Notes under the pieces: generated by a model | What the model was told of the DNA's origin: nothing | Database searches by the model: none | What the model saw: the letters and a program-made list of their open reading frames with translations, nothing else | Made by a program: the position numbers and the translations under genes | Source of the DNA: Sediminicoccus sp. KRV36 | GTDB taxonomy: Bacteria; Pseudomonadota; Alphaproteobacteria; Acetobacterales; Acetobacteraceae | Length of the DNA stretch: 64,000 nucleotides | NCBI RefSeq assembly: GCF_023243115.1 | Contig: NZ_CP085081.1 | Coordinates: 2,728,001-2,792,000 of the forward strand | Direction of reading: 5' to 3' | Part shown: piece by piece, positions 36,195-45,793 of the stretch | Position numbering within the stretch: the stretch's first letter is position 1 | Layout: each line of letters opens with the position of its first letter

Positions 36195-36538
36195 GTGCCT
36201 CACTGGCCAGGCTGCGGCGCATCTGCCTCGCTTTGCCGGAAGCGGAGGAGCGCGAAACCTGGGCGACACCCACCTTCCGGGTGCGCGACAGGATTTTCTG
36301 CATGGCGCTGCTGGAGCCAAGCGCCATCTGGGTGAAGGCGCCACGCGGCAGCCAGGAATTCCTGCTTGAGGCGGCGCCGGAACGATTCTTCCGGCCGCCC
36401 TATCTCGGGCACAAGGGCTGGGTCGGCATGCATCTGACGGGCAAGCCGGATTGGGCCGAGGTGGAAGCGCTGGTCCGCCGCAGTTTTTCGCTGGTGGCGC
36501 CCAAGTCCCTGCTGAGAAAGGAATTTCCAAATGGCTGA
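36191..36538 (+). CDS. MmcQ/YjbR-family protein
   Basis: A 115-residue protein of the MmcQ/YjbR family (CyaY-like fold, sometimes called DNA-binding). Recognisable are the opening RLRRICLALPEAEERETWATPTFRV, KAP, and PPYLGHKGWVGMHL, with a C-terminal SFSLVAPKSL. Its cellular role is not known. It is coupled on both sides, to apbC (ATGA) and to the cupin gene (8-base overlap). Confidence 0.85.
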   Translation: MSASLARLRRICLALPEAEERETWATPTFRVRDRIFCMALLEPSAIWVKAPRGSQEFLLEAAPERFFRPPYLGHKGWVGMHLTGKPDWAEVEALVRRSFSLVAPKSLLRKEFPNG

Positions 36539-36884
36539 AAAGATCAACCTGGCCGAGAAACTGGGTCTTTTCAATGAATACTGGGCGCCACGCAGCATCG
36601 CGCGGTTCAACGGGCATGATGTGATGGTCGTGAAGGTGAAGGGCGAATTCGTGTGGCATCATCACGATGACACGGACGACCTGTTCCTCGTGCTGCGCGG
36701 CAGCCTGGACATAGAGATGCCGGAGGAGACGGTGACGCTGGGTCCGGGCGAGCTTTTCGTGGTTCCCAAGGGCGTGAAGCACCGCCCCGTCGCCCGGGAG
36801 GAGGTGCATCTCCTTCTGGTCGAGCCCACAGGCACGCCCAATACGGGCGATCCGGCGACCGCGGCACCCCGGCGCGAGGCCTAA
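36531..36884 (+). CDS. Small cupin-domain protein
   Basis: A 117-residue single-domain cupin. The metal-binding motif reads HHHDDTDDLFLVLRG, then PGELFVVPKGVKHRP for motif 2, so both metal-site clusters are present. Such proteins range from enzymes to small-molecule binders, and the ligand is unknown. It is coupled to the MmcQ/YjbR gene. Its stop overlaps the stop of the convergent kinase gene by four bases. Confidence 0.85.
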   Translation: MAEKINLAEKLGLFNEYWAPRSIARFNGHDVMVVKVKGEFVWHHHDDTDDLFLVLRGSLDIEMPEETVTLGPGELFVVPKGVKHRPVAREEVHLLLVEPTGTPNTGDPATAAPRREA

Positions 36885-37765
36885 TCCAGCCCCATCAGCG
36901 CATCAATGGCGACGCTGTCCGGCATGGACGGCGCCGCCCCGGGCCTGGTGCAGGCCAGCGCGCCCGCCGCATTGGCGCGGCGCACCGCGAGTTCCATCGG
37001 CATCCCCAGATCGAGCGCTGCCGCCAGCACGCCGCACCAGGCATCGCCGGCCCCCGTGCTGTCCACCACCTGGATGGGAAAGGCCGGCTGGCGGATCACC
37101 CCCGCATGCGTCGCCACCGCCGCCCCGCGTTCGGCCTTGGTCACGGCGATGCCGATGCCCAGCGCTTCATGCAGCGCCAGCGCATCCCCCATCCGACCCA
37201 ATTGCTGGCCGAGCCAGGCGGCTTCGCTCTCATTCAGGATCAGCAGATCCACTGCCCCCAACACGCCGCGATCCATCGCCGAGGCCGGCGCCAGGTTCAG
37301 CAGCACGCGCGCCCCGGCGGCCCGGGCGCGGATGATGAGGCGGGCATTTTCCTCGGGCGGGACCTCCATCTGCAGCAGCAGCGTGGCGCCATGCAGGATT
37401 TCCGCCACCAGATCCGCGCGGGCCAGGCCATTGGCGCCGAGTGCCACGGCGATCTGGTTCTGGCCCGCGGCATCCACACACACGCAGGCCAGGCCGCTTG
37501 GTGCTGCCACCTCATGCAGGCCGGCCACGTTCACGCGCGCGCCGATCAAGGCCGCACGCAGCATCGCCCCCGCCGGGTCATGGCCGACGCACCCCACGAA
37601 GCGCGCATCCGCGCCATCCTGCGCCGCGGCAATCGCCTGGTTCAGGCCCTTGCCGCCGGGCAAGGGTGCGCTGGCCTCGCCCAGCACCGTCTCGCCCGGG
37701 CGAGGCAATTGGCCAACGCGGAAGATGATGTCCGCGATGGCGGAGCCAAAGATCGTGACCGTCAT
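36881..37765 (-). CDS. Ribokinase-like PfkB-family carbohydrate kinase
   Basis: A 294-residue sugar kinase. It has the PfkB N-terminal GGKGLNQAIAAA signature and the C-terminal DSTGAGDAWCGVLAAAL, whose GAGD holds the anion hole and catalytic Asp. The substrate is a sugar or nucleoside, most like ribokinase, but not certain. ATG 37765 overlaps the stop of the HD-domain gene by four bases, suggesting a nucleotide-salvage pair. The 49-codon extension upstream is antisense to real sequence and not used. Confidence 0.87.
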   Translation of the reverse strand: MTVTIFGSAIADIIFRVGQLPRPGETVLGEASAPLPGGKGLNQAIAAAQDGADARFVGCVGHDPAGAMLRAALIGARVNVAGLHEVAAPSGLACVCVDAAGQNQIAVALGANGLARADLVAEILHGATLLLQMEVPPEENARLIIRARAAGARVLLNLAPASAMDRGVLGAVDLLILNESEAAWLGQQLGRMGDALALHEALGIGIAVTKAERGAAVATHAGVIRQPAFPIQVVDSTGAGDAWCGVLAAALDLGMPMELAVRRANAAGALACTRPGAAPSMPDSVAIDALMGLD

Positions 37766-38400
37766 GGCCGCAACAGCCCCTCGGCCATCGCGCGGGCATA
37801 GAGCGCCTCGATCATCGGCGCGAAGGGCGGGCCGAGGTCGATGGCCGGCTGCATGCGCACCAGGCTGCGCGCGCGGGTCAGCCCGATTTCGAGCCAGGCC
37901 GGCGCGCCGCATTCCACCTGCTGGGCAAACCCCTGCAACCGGTCACACCCCATGGCGAAGCGCGCTTCGGGGGTTTCCTGCGCTTCGAACTCGTCCCACA
38001 GGGCGCGCAGGCCGTGATCCGGCAGCAGGCCGAAGATGCGCGCGGCGGCCGCCTCCTCGCGCGCGGACTGGGTGAGCAGCCCGGCCTCGTCAAAGGCGAA
38101 GGTATCGCCCGACTCGATCTCGATCAGGTCATGGATGGCGATCATGCCCAGCACACGGGCCATATCGGGGCGCGGCTGCACCTCATCGGCCAGCAGCACG
38201 GCGATGAGGGCGACGTGCCAGGCATGCTCGCCGGCATTTTCACGCCTCTCCCCGGTGCGCGAGGCACGGAGAACATGCTTCAGGCGATCAGCGAGGGCGA
38301 TGAAATCCAGCAGGGCCGCGTGCCGCGCCGCCGTGGCATCCAGGCCGCCACGCGCATTGGCGCGGCGGTGGTCCGGCACGGCGCCGGCGTCAGGCGGCAC
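37762..38400 (-). CDS. HD-domain phosphohydrolase (YfbR/HDDC2-like)
   Basis: A 212-residue HD-domain protein. H-x(n)-HD residues appear in [16 protein letters not shown] and [17 protein letters not shown], the pattern of YfbR/HDDC2-type 5'-deoxynucleotidases. It may dephosphorylate dNMPs. GTG 38400 is supported by GGAGG nine bases upstream and overlaps thyX by 11 bases. Sitting between thyX and a PfkB kinase fits a role in deoxynucleotide balance, an inference from context. Confidence 0.8.
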   Translation of the reverse strand: MPPDAGAVPDHRRANARGGLDATAARHAALLDFIALADRLKHVLRASRTGERRENAGEHAWHVALIAVLLADEVQPRPDMARVLGMIAIHDLIEIESGDTFAFDEAGLLTQSAREEAAAARIFGLLPDHGLRALWDEFEAQETPEARFAMGCDRLQGFAQQVECGAPAWLEIGLTRARSLVRMQPAIDLGPPFAPMIEALYARAMAEGLLRP

Positions 38401-39328
38401 GCTCCAGGACCTCCATCAATTCCCGCCATTCGCGCTTGGAGAGGCCGCTGCTTTCCTGCGTCACCACCTCGCCCCCCAGCATTCGACGCACGATGGCCAG
38501 CATCTGCGCGGACATCATCACCGCCCCCATGCGGTAATCGGCGAAAGCCTCATAGGTGAGTGGCACCCAGGCCTTCACCGTCTCCAGCATCGCCTCGGCA
38601 TAGACGCGGATTTCGTATTGCGCATGGGCATCGCCGCGCAGGCTGAGGAAGTGCAGCAGATTGTGCAGATCCGTCTTCCAGTACCATTGCGTGTAGGTGT
38701 TCAGCGTCAGGTTCATGCGGGCCAGTTCGCGCGCGAGGCCGGTGCGGCCGCGCTCCATCGGCTCGCCCGCCGCATCCTCGTTCAGCATCCAGGCGTAATG
38801 ATCGTAATTGCGCGTCGCATCCTCGCGCAGCATGTCGAGCACGAGGGCGGCATCCTCGCCCTCCAGCACATCGCCGCGGCCCTGGCGGTTACTGCTGGAC
38901 TGGGCGGCGAGCTGCTCGGGCTCGGGGATGTAGAATTCGCGGTCCATCACGGAATACCGCGCGGAATACTCGTTCACATTGGCGGTGCGGTGGCGGATCC
39001 ATTGCCGCGCCACGAAGATGGGCAGCTTCACGTGATACTTGATCTCGCACATCTCGAACGGCGTCGAATGGCGGTGCCGCATCAGGTAGCGGATCAGGCC
39101 GCGATCCTCATTGGCGGCCTTGGTGCCCCGCCCGTAGGAGACGCGGGCCGATTGCACCACCGCGCCGTCATCCCCCATGTAGTCCACCACGCGCAGAAAG
39201 CCGTGATCCAGCACCGGCATGGCTTGGAAAAGCATGGCCTCCAGTGCGGGCACCGTGGCCCGCCGGGTTTCCGCCCGCGCTTCCCGCGCCTGTTCCAATT
39301 CTGCCCGCTGGGCTTCCGTCAATGCCAT
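38390..39328 (-). CDS. thyX: FAD-dependent thymidylate synthase ThyX
   Basis: A 312-residue ThyX. The family signature is present as [15 protein letters not shown] (RHRxxSxNExSxR-type), with [16 protein letters not shown] before it and [23 protein letters not shown] after it. It methylates dUMP using methylene-tetrahydrofolate and FAD. No thyA is seen in the window. At the head of the minus-strand thyX-HD-kinase unit, it is divergent from ssrA. Confidence 0.95.
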   Translation of the reverse strand: MALTEAQRAELEQAREARAETRRATVPALEAMLFQAMPVLDHGFLRVVDYMGDDGAVVQSARVSYGRGTKAANEDRGLIRYLMRHRHSTPFEMCEIKYHVKLPIFVARQWIRHRTANVNEYSARYSVMDREFYIPEPEQLAAQSSSNRQGRGDVLEGEDAALVLDMLREDATRNYDHYAWMLNEDAAGEPMERGRTGLARELARMNLTLNTYTQWYWKTDLHNLLHFLSLRGDAHAQYEIRVYAEAMLETVKAWVPLTYEAFADYRMGAVMMSAQMLAIVRRMLGGEVVTQESSGLSKREWRELMEVLERAA

Positions 39329-39424
39329 CTGCGCAACCCTCTGATGCAGGATGACTTAGCCGAGGCCCTGGCTTTCGCCAACGCGGCCCCCTATATCAAT
39401 CGTGTCGCGGGCGGTTCGCCGCCC

Positions 39425-39735
39425 CCGTCTATGGCGATAAACGCAACGTGGCATAAACGTTACGGACCCGGGGGCAGTGCCCGGCGTCTCCACCATCTTC
39501 CGCCCCTTGTCAGGGGTTTGGTCTTGGGGACGAAACAGGCTCGACGTGCGTGGTAAAGACGTTGCTTTTGCCCGGCATTGTACCGCCGTTATCGGGCTAA
39601 ATCACAAGTGCCAATGACAATGTCCGTGAGGACATGGCGCTCGCTGCCTAGGAATAGGTAAGCGCGGTTCGGGGGGCACCGGGCAACAGAAGCCCCCCAC
39701 TTTCGCCCCAAAGCGCCGTGCCACACCGGGAGCCG
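39425..39735 (+). ncRNA. ssrA: Two-piece (circularly permuted) tmRNA
   Basis: The acceptor piece comes first: T-arm CCGGG-GGCAGTG-CCCGG (39468-39484), then acceptor strand CGTCTCC (39485-39491) and ACCA (39492-39495). A 30-base spacer with a CCCCT-AGGGG hairpin follows. The coding piece opens GGGGACGAAACAGGCTCGAC at 39526; GGGGACG pairs fully with CGTCTCC (one G-U). GCAACGT (39443-39449) pairs with ACGTTGC (39559-39565), joining the pieces. The tag frame 39610-39651 encodes ANDNVREDMALAA then TAG. A GGGGGGC...GCCCCCC stem (39671-39698) suggests a pseudoknot. Outer ends are approximate. It rescues stalled ribosomes. Confidence 0.88.
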
Positions 39736-39846
39736 AGCTTGCCGCCGTCCAAGGCGCGCGCGGCATCGCGAAACGCCCCCAGAGCTTCGCCCTTCCTTCC
39801 CCTCGCCGTCATCCCGCCATATGTTGCGGGCGCAAGGTAGGTATTG

Positions 39847-40341
39847 ATGAGCAACGCACCCCCCGAAAGCCTCCTCCCCTACGAAAACTGGGCCGCACGC
39901 GCCTTGCGTGGCGTGGCGGTGGACGCCCTCGAATTCGCGGCAGGCGAGGGCCTGCCCGGCGAGCATCACTTCTATATTTCGTTCCGTACGGATCACCCCG
40001 GCACCAATATCCCCGGTCACCTCAAGGCCCGTTATCCCAATGAGATGACGATCGTCCTGCAGCACCGCTTCTGGGACCTGGTGGTGGATCGCGCGGCGCA
40101 GCGTTTTTCGGTGGGGCTCTCTTTTTCCGGGGTGCCCTCCATGCTTTCCGTGCCGTTTGGCGCCTTGACTGCTTTCCAGGACCCGCAGGCCAATTTCGGC
40201 CTGCGCTTCGAGCCTGACGCCGTCGAAGCGCAGGCCGAGCCAGAGCCCGTTGCCCCCGCGCCCGAAGCCCCGGGCGCCGAATCCCAGGCCGATGTGCCGC
40301 AGGTGGTCAGCCTGGACGCGTTTCGCCGCAAGCGGGAATAG
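39847..40341 (+). CDS. sspB: SspB, ClpXP adaptor for ssrA-tagged proteins
   Basis: A 164-residue SspB of the alphaproteobacterial type. The substrate-binding body contains HHFYISFRTDHPG, MTIVLQHRFWDLVV and FSVGLSFSG. A flexible Pro/Ala/Glu-rich linker (about 125-150) leads to the C-terminal ClpX-binding tail VVSLDAFRRK. It tethers ssrA-tagged proteins to ClpXP. ATG 39847 is preceded by an in-frame TTG at 39844. It lies about 110 bases after ssrA, which encodes the tag it delivers. Confidence 0.9.
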   Translation: MSNAPPESLLPYENWAARALRGVAVDALEFAAGEGLPGEHHFYISFRTDHPGTNIPGHLKARYPNEMTIVLQHRFWDLVVDRAAQRFSVGLSFSGVPSMLSVPFGALTAFQDPQANFGLRFEPDAVEAQAEPEPVAPAPEAPGAESQADVPQVVSLDAFRRKRE

Positions 40342-40364
40342 CGGCCCCTTCCCTCGCCGGCCGG

Positions 40365-41354
40365 CTATTCCAGCCGCGCGCCGCTCGCGCGGATCACCAC
40401 GCCCCAACGCTCATGCTCGGCGCGGATCAGCGCCAGCATGTCGGCCGACGCCACGGGCGGCAGAAGCTCGAAGCCGAGTTCGCCCAGCCGCCGCTGCACG
40501 GACGCATCCTCCAGCATGGCGCGCGTGACCTCCTCCATGCGCGCGAGGATCGGCGCGGGTGTCGCGGCCACCGTGGCCACGCCGATCCAGGTCGTCATCT
40601 CGTAATTCGGAAAACCGAGCTCCCGCATGGTCGGCACCTCGGCCAGGAAGGGCGAGCGCCGGGCCGAAGTGACCGCCAGCGGGCGCAGCGCGCCGGAGCG
40701 GATGCCCGTCAGCAGCGTCGAGATGTTGTAATAGGCGAAATCCACCTCGCCGGTTTGTGCCGCCAGAATGCCTTGGGGCGCGCCCCGATAGGGCACATGG
40801 GTGAACTCCACCCCCGCCTGCTGCGCCAGCAAGGCCGAGGAAAGGTGATGCGTGCTGCCCACCCCGCCGGAGGAGTAGGTCAGCCGCCCCGGCTGCGCCC
40901 GCGCCGCGGCGAGCAGATCATCCAGCGACCGGAAGGGCGAGCCAGCGCGCACCACCAGCGCGTTGGACACCCCCGCGATGCGCCCGATATAGGCGAAGTC
41001 CCGGAACGGATCATAAGGCAGCGCCGCATAGAGATGCGGGTTGAATGCCACCGAGGTCTGCCCCGTGATGACGGCCGTATAGCCATCGGGCGCCGCCCGC
41101 GCGGCCTGGCCGAGGGCCACCGTTCCATTCGCCGCCGGCCGGTTTTCAACCGGCACCGGCACACCCAGCCGCAGCGACCATTGCTCGGCCAGCAGCCGCG
41201 CCATGATGTCCACCGAGGAGCCCGCGGCGAGCGGTGCGACCAAGCTGATCGAGCGCGTCGGCCAGGCTTGGGCCTGGGCCGCGAAGGGCAGCAACCCGCC
41301 CGCAGCGAGCACGCCGCGCCGCGTCAGCGCAGCAGGTAGATCGGACTGGTCCAC
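40365..41354 (-). CDS. TctC/Bug-family substrate-binding protein
   Basis: A 329-residue periplasmic binding protein with a twin-arginine-like signal (LTRRGVLAAGGLLPFAAQAQA). The family body reads RSISLVAPLAAGSSVDIMAR, PVPVENRPAANG and APDGYTAVITG. GTG 41354 is chosen because GGGAG lies seven bases upstream. It overlaps the end of the DUF3604 gene by 31 bases, so the two are likely co-translated. Ligand unknown. It converges on sspB. Confidence 0.87.
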   Translation of the reverse strand: MDQSDLPAALTRRGVLAAGGLLPFAAQAQAWPTRSISLVAPLAAGSSVDIMARLLAEQWSLRLGVPVPVENRPAANGTVALGQAARAAPDGYTAVITGQTSVAFNPHLYAALPYDPFRDFAYIGRIAGVSNALVVRAGSPFRSLDDLLAAARAQPGRLTYSSGGVGSTHHLSSALLAQQAGVEFTHVPYRGAPQGILAAQTGEVDFAYYNISTLLTGIRSGALRPLAVTSARRSPFLAEVPTMRELGFPNYEMTTWIGVATVAATPAPILARMEEVTRAMLEDASVQRRLGELGFELLPPVASADMLALIRAEHERWGVVIRASGARLE

Positions 41355-43594
41355 AGCACACTCCCATCCTCGAAATTGGCCCGCAGATAGAGGGCGTTGT
41401 CGGCATCGCGCCGCAGCGGTACCCGGCGCTCGAAGCGCAGGACCGATGGCGCAGCATCCGGCAGCAGGAAGGCCCGCATGCGCCGGCCCAGCCCGCCTGC
41501 CTCCCACACCGCCTCGCCCGCCAGCAATTGGCGCAACGGCACCTCGGCAGTGACGAGGTTGGTGCGGATATGCAGCGTGCCATCCAGCCCAAGGAGCGGC
41601 GCCTCCATCGCCTGGAAGCCACCGGTGGTCACGCCCTGGAAGCGCAGCGTCGTCGCATCCGCCGCGAATTTGTGATCCAGGTTGAACTTGTTGATTGGCC
41701 GCACGGCGCCCCAGCTTGTTCCGCTCACGCTGATCTCGCCGGTCCAGACCGTCTCCCGCCCGCGGCCGCGATATTCGCTGCCTTCCCACACCACGCGCAG
41801 CCGCTGGCCGAGGGGGGCGGCGGGGCGGATCACCTCCAGCAATTCCGTGCGGTTGAACAACTGGATACGCTCAATGGGCGAGCCCGCCATGAGCTCGGCC
41901 GCGAACAGCGCCGTGTCATCCGCCACACCGGCCAGGATATCGCCCATCATCGCCTGCGCCGTTTGCGCATCGGGCGCGCCGGCCAGCGAAGGGTCATCAA
42001 TATGCAGCGCAGCTTGTGTGGCCAGCGTCACCCGCGCATCGGCATGCACCCGCGCGGCATTGGTGGTGGCGTAGTGGTGGCGTCGGCGCAGCGCCTCGAA
42101 AATGCCGGCGCGCGAAAGGTTTTCCGCCAGCAGGCAGGTCAGCCCGCCATAGCTGCCGAATTGCGAAGCGCCCGGATGCGAGGCGCCCTGTCGGCCCTTA
42201 TGCCCATCCGAATTGGCGACGATGCCGACGCGCGCGCCCACATCGAAGGCATCATGCAGCAGCCAGTCGAAGGTGCCCCAATCCGAATGCACTTCGACCG
42301 CGCGTTCCAGCATCCGGTCATGCGCGAAATGCAGGTTCGCATAGCGCCCGCCCACATGCGGGATGCAAAGCACCGGCCGCCCCTCGGCCCGCAGTGCCGC
42401 GTGCAATTGGCGCGCATCCAGCGCGTCCGTCGCGTGGTCCGAAAGATCCTCGACCAGCGCATGGCAGGAGCGGCGGATGATTCGGCCGCCGTCGGGGAAG
42501 ATCACGTTGCGATCCCCGCCCAAGGCCGTGTTGCCGGACCATTCATAGCCGGGGAGGAAGACGAAGCGGCCGGGCTTGTCGAAGGCCGCGAAAGCGCGGT
42601 CAAAATCCGCCCAGCCTTCGGGCGTGATCTGAAAGTCATTGCCCTGGTGGCAAATGGCATCCACGCCCGCGAGGTCCCGCGAATAGGTGGCCAGCGCGTC
42701 AATCGTGCCAGTCCCCACCGTCTCGCCCGATTGGCCGTGCAGATCGGCCCAGTAGGGGGTGAGTGGCCCGGCCTCGATCCGCAGCGGGTTGGAGGGGGTG
42801 CCGTTCCAATGGATCACCAGCGCCTCGGCGGCTTCGGCGCTGAGCCCCTCGATGCGATGGGCGCGGGCGCCGGCGGGCCAGTCGAAGCTCTCAGGCAGGC
42901 CAGCGATCGGCGCGCTAGCGCGTAGCACGTGGCGCCCGGCCGGCAGCGGTGCCGGATTGCCCCAGCGGTCATCCGCGCGCAGCAGCAGGGCGAAGCCCTC
43001 GCCCGGGGCGCGGCGCGTGGGCAGGATGGCCAGCGGGCGCACGGCCGGCCCAGGAATCACCGGCACGCCAGGCTGCACCGGCAGCAGCGCCCAGTTGCAG
43101 GTGGCAAAGACATCGGCCAGCACCAGGAAATGGAACTTCGCCTCGCAATAGGTCTGCATGCGCAGCCCGGGCGAGCCGCCACGCTGATCGCCCAGCCGGA
43201 CCGTGATGGTATCCCCCGGGCTGAGGAAGCCGCGCGCGACCGTCACGGTCAGCGTGCGGGACCAGGGCCGCATGGCGAGCTTGGGGTTGAATTCCAGCGT
43301 CAGCTTCGCGCCATTCGACGCCTCGGCCGAGACGTAGTTCGCGGCCTTGGGGTCGGTGAATTGCGGGCGGCCCACATCGCTCACCTGGCGCGTGCAGATG
43401 CGCAAGGACCCCGTATCGTCCATGCCGAAGCGGCCGGCGGTGAAGACCAGGGTGAAGCTGGCATGGGACCCTGCCTCGACCGGCCCATCCGGCGAAAGGC
43501 TCACCTGGCCGATCTCGGCCGCGCGGTAATCGGTGAAATGGGCGCTATGGCCCGGATGGGCATTGGGAAGGTCGAGGTGCAAGGGACGATTCAT
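41324..43594 (-). CDS. DUF3604 protein, PHP-like metal-dependent domain
   Basis: A 756-residue protein resembling DUF3604 family members. The N-terminal third is beta-rich. The middle has a PHP-like region with WADLHGQSGET, ICHQGND, PGYEWSG, CIPHVGGR and VEVHSDWG (metal-binding His, Asp and Glu), then GIVANSDGHKGR. Function is not established; phosphoesterase-like activity is suggested by the PHP resemblance. ATG 43594 gives the family-like opening. There is no signal peptide. It overlaps the TctC gene by 31 bases, an unusual partner. Confidence 0.8.
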   Translation of the reverse strand: MNRPLHLDLPNAHPGHSAHFTDYRAAEIGQVSLSPDGPVEAGSHASFTLVFTAGRFGMDDTGSLRICTRQVSDVGRPQFTDPKAANYVSAEASNGAKLTLEFNPKLAMRPWSRTLTVTVARGFLSPGDTITVRLGDQRGGSPGLRMQTYCEAKFHFLVLADVFATCNWALLPVQPGVPVIPGPAVRPLAILPTRRAPGEGFALLLRADDRWGNPAPLPAGRHVLRASAPIAGLPESFDWPAGARAHRIEGLSAEAAEALVIHWNGTPSNPLRIEAGPLTPYWADLHGQSGETVGTGTIDALATYSRDLAGVDAICHQGNDFQITPEGWADFDRAFAAFDKPGRFVFLPGYEWSGNTALGGDRNVIFPDGGRIIRRSCHALVEDLSDHATDALDARQLHAALRAEGRPVLCIPHVGGRYANLHFAHDRMLERAVEVHSDWGTFDWLLHDAFDVGARVGIVANSDGHKGRQGASHPGASQFGSYGGLTCLLAENLSRAGIFEALRRRHHYATTNAARVHADARVTLATQAALHIDDPSLAGAPDAQTAQAMMGDILAGVADDTALFAAELMAGSPIERIQLFNRTELLEVIRPAAPLGQRLRVVWEGSEYRGRGRETVWTGEISVSGTSWGAVRPINKFNLDHKFAADATTLRFQGVTTGGFQAMEAPLLGLDGTLHIRTNLVTAEVPLRQLLAGEAVWEAGGLGRRMRAFLLPDAAPSVLRFERRVPLRRDADNALYLRANFEDGSVLWTSPIYLLR

Positions 43595-43692
43595 TGCGGC
43601 AGCGTGCCCCCCAGGCCGAGGCCCGGCAAGCGGGATGACGCGCCGCCCCACTCGGGCTATTCCTGCAACAACCACAGATTGCCGAGGCCGCC

Positions 43693-45357
43693 ATGCCGCT
43701 TGATGCCCCCAAAAGCCCCTCCGCTGGGCGCCCCCCCGGCTTTGCCTTCAGCACGACCTTCCCGCTGGCCGAGGATACGACGCCCTATCGCAAGCTCGAT
43801 ATCGCGGGCGTTTCCACGATCCAGGTCGAAGGCAAGACGGTCCTGAAGGTGGCGCCCGCGGCGCTGGAAGAGCTGGCCCGCATCGCCTGCCATGATGTTT
43901 CCCATCTGCTGCGCCCCGCGCATCTCCAGCAACTGGCCAATATCCTGCAGGACCCCGAGGCGAGCGCGAATGATCGCTTCGTGGCGCTGGACCTGCTGAA
44001 GAACGCGAATATTTCGGCGGGCGGCGTGCTGCCCATGTGCCAGGACACCGGCACCGCCATCGTCTTCGGCAAGAAGGGCCAGCGCGTCTGGGTCGAGGGC
44101 GATGAGGAGGAGGCGCTGAGCTACGGTGTCGCGCGCACCTATCTGGAGACCAATCTGCGCTACTCGATGATGGCGCCCGTTTCCATGTTCGAGGAGGTGA
44201 ACACCGGCAACAACATGCCGGTGGAATTCTCCATCATGGCGGCCCCCGGCGATCACCACGCCGATGAGTTCCACCTGATGTTCATCCTCAAGGGCGGCGG
44301 CTCGGCCAACAAGACCTTCCTCTACCAGCAGACGCGGGCGGTGCTGAACAAGCCCAAGCTGCTGGCCTTCATCGAGGAGAAGGTGAAGACGCTGGGTACC
44401 TCCGCCTGCCCGCCCTATCACCTGTCGGTGGTGATTGGCGGCACGAGTGCGGAGATGAACCTCAAGACCGTCAAGCTCGGCAGCACGAAATGGCTGGATG
44501 GGCTGCCCGGCACGGGCGACAAGTCGGGCCACGCGATCCGCGACCGTGAGCTTGAGGCCGAGATCCACAAGCTGACGCAGAATCTGGGCATCGGCGCGCA
44601 ATTCGGCGGCAAGTATTTCTGCCATGATGTGCGCGTGATCCGCATGGCGCGGCACGGCGCCTCGCTGCCCATCGGCATTGGCGTGTCTTGCAGCGCGGAC
44701 CGGCAGATCCGCGCCAAGATCACGCCGGAAGGCGTTTTCCTGGAGCAGCTGGAGGCCGACCCCGCGCATTACCTGCCCGAGCACACGGAAGACATTCTCG
44801 GCGGCGAGGTCGTGAAGATCGACCTCAACCAGCCAATGGACGCGATCCGCGCGACGCTGACCAAATACCCGGTGAAGACGCGCGTTTCACTGACCGGCAC
44901 CATCGTCGTCGGCCGTGATATCGCGCATGCGAAATTGCAGGAGCGGCTGGATGCGGGCCTGGGCCTGCCGCAGTATCTGAAGGACCACCCCATCTATTAC
45001 GCCGGTCCCGCCAAGACGCCGGACGGCATGGCCACCGGCAGCTTCGGCCCCACCACGGCCGGGCGCATGGACAGCTATGTGGAGGCCTTCCAGAAGGCCG
45101 GTGGTTCGCTTGTCATGCTGGCCAAGGGCAACCGCTCCAAGGCCGTTCTGAACGCCTGCAGGACCTATGGCGGCTTCTATCTCGGCTCGGTCGGCGGCCC
45201 GGCGGCGCGGCTGGCGCAGGACTGCATCAAGCATGTCGAGGTTCTGGAATATCCGGAACTCGGCATGGAAGCGGTGTGGAAAATCCAGGTGGAGGATTTC
45301 CCGGCCTTCATCGTCGTGGATGACAAGGGGAATGATTTCTACGAAGGCCTGGAATAG
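43693..45357 (+). CDS. Class I (Fe-S) fumarate hydratase
   Basis: A 554-residue class I fumarase holding N- and C-terminal domains in one chain, as in FumA/FumB. The three [4Fe-4S] ligands are in LPMCQDTG (C116), TSACPPYH (C239) and GVSCSAD (C333). It interconverts fumarate and malate but is oxygen-labile, unlike the class II enzyme at 46702. ATG 43693 opens MPLDAPKSP. Its stop shares one base with the next start. The window therefore carries both fumarase classes. Confidence 0.93.
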   Translation: MPLDAPKSPSAGRPPGFAFSTTFPLAEDTTPYRKLDIAGVSTIQVEGKTVLKVAPAALEELARIACHDVSHLLRPAHLQQLANILQDPEASANDRFVALDLLKNANISAGGVLPMCQDTGTAIVFGKKGQRVWVEGDEEEALSYGVARTYLETNLRYSMMAPVSMFEEVNTGNNMPVEFSIMAAPGDHHADEFHLMFILKGGGSANKTFLYQQTRAVLNKPKLLAFIEEKVKTLGTSACPPYHLSVVIGGTSAEMNLKTVKLGSTKWLDGLPGTGDKSGHAIRDRELEAEIHKLTQNLGIGAQFGGKYFCHDVRVIRMARHGASLPIGIGVSCSADRQIRAKITPEGVFLEQLEADPAHYLPEHTEDILGGEVVKIDLNQPMDAIRATLTKYPVKTRVSLTGTIVVGRDIAHAKLQERLDAGLGLPQYLKDHPIYYAGPAKTPDGMATGSFGPTTAGRMDSYVEAFQKAGGSLVMLAKGNRSKAVLNACRTYGGFYLGSVGGPAARLAQDCIKHVEVLEYPELGMEAVWKIQVEDFPAFIVVDDKGNDFYEGLE

Positions 45358-45596
45358 TGCTCGCGCTGCGCCCTAATTGCGAATGCTGCGACCGGGACCT
45401 GCCGCCCGAAAGCCCCCTCGCGCTCATCTGCACCTATGAATGCACCTGGTGCCGCGATTGCGCCGAAACCAAGCTCGGCATGACCTGCCCGAACTGCCAG
45501 GGCAACCTTGTGCCGCGCCCCATCCGCCCCGCCGCGATGCTGGCGAAACACCCGGCTTCGACCGAGCGCAAATTCCGCCCGGAGCGCTGCGCGTGA
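45357..45596 (+). CDS. DUF1272 cysteine-rich protein
   Basis: A 79-residue DUF1272 protein. Cysteines at C8, C10, C11 and later CTYECTWCRDCAE and CPNC suggest a zinc-binding treble. GTG 45357 overlaps the fumarase stop by one base, so translation is probably coupled. Function unknown. The family is widespread and small; the fold is inferred from cysteine spacing. Confidence 0.8.
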   Translation: MLALRPNCECCDRDLPPESPLALICTYECTWCRDCAETKLGMTCPNCQGNLVPRPIRPAAMLAKHPASTERKFRPERCA

Positions 45597-45790
45597 CGGG
45601 CCTGCGCGCAGTGGCATCCGGCCCCCGGTGGACCAGGCGGTTTGCGTGGCACGCCCTCCCCGGCATCGGTCGCCCGCACTGCGCTCTCCTGCGGGACAGC
45701 GCGGCCGATCCGCGCATCGCCAAGACCATCCGCTTCCATTCCCCCGGCGCATTTTCGCCCTCGGGGCAACGCATCCGCACAGGACACTGA
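45593..45790 (+). CDS. Possible 65-residue ORF between DUF1272 and RidA genes
   Basis: A frame from GTG 45593, overlapping the DUF1272 stop (GTGA), runs to TGA at 45788-45790, three bases before ridA. It fills the gap almost exactly and has high GC3. The product (begins MTGLRAVASGPRW, Arg- and His-rich) matches no known family, and no good ribosome site is evident. It may be real or a chance frame. Confidence 0.25.
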   Translation: MTGLRAVASGPRWTRRFAWHALPGIGRPHCALLRDSAADPRIAKTIRFHSPGAFSPSGQRIRTGH

Positions 45791-45793
45791 GCC

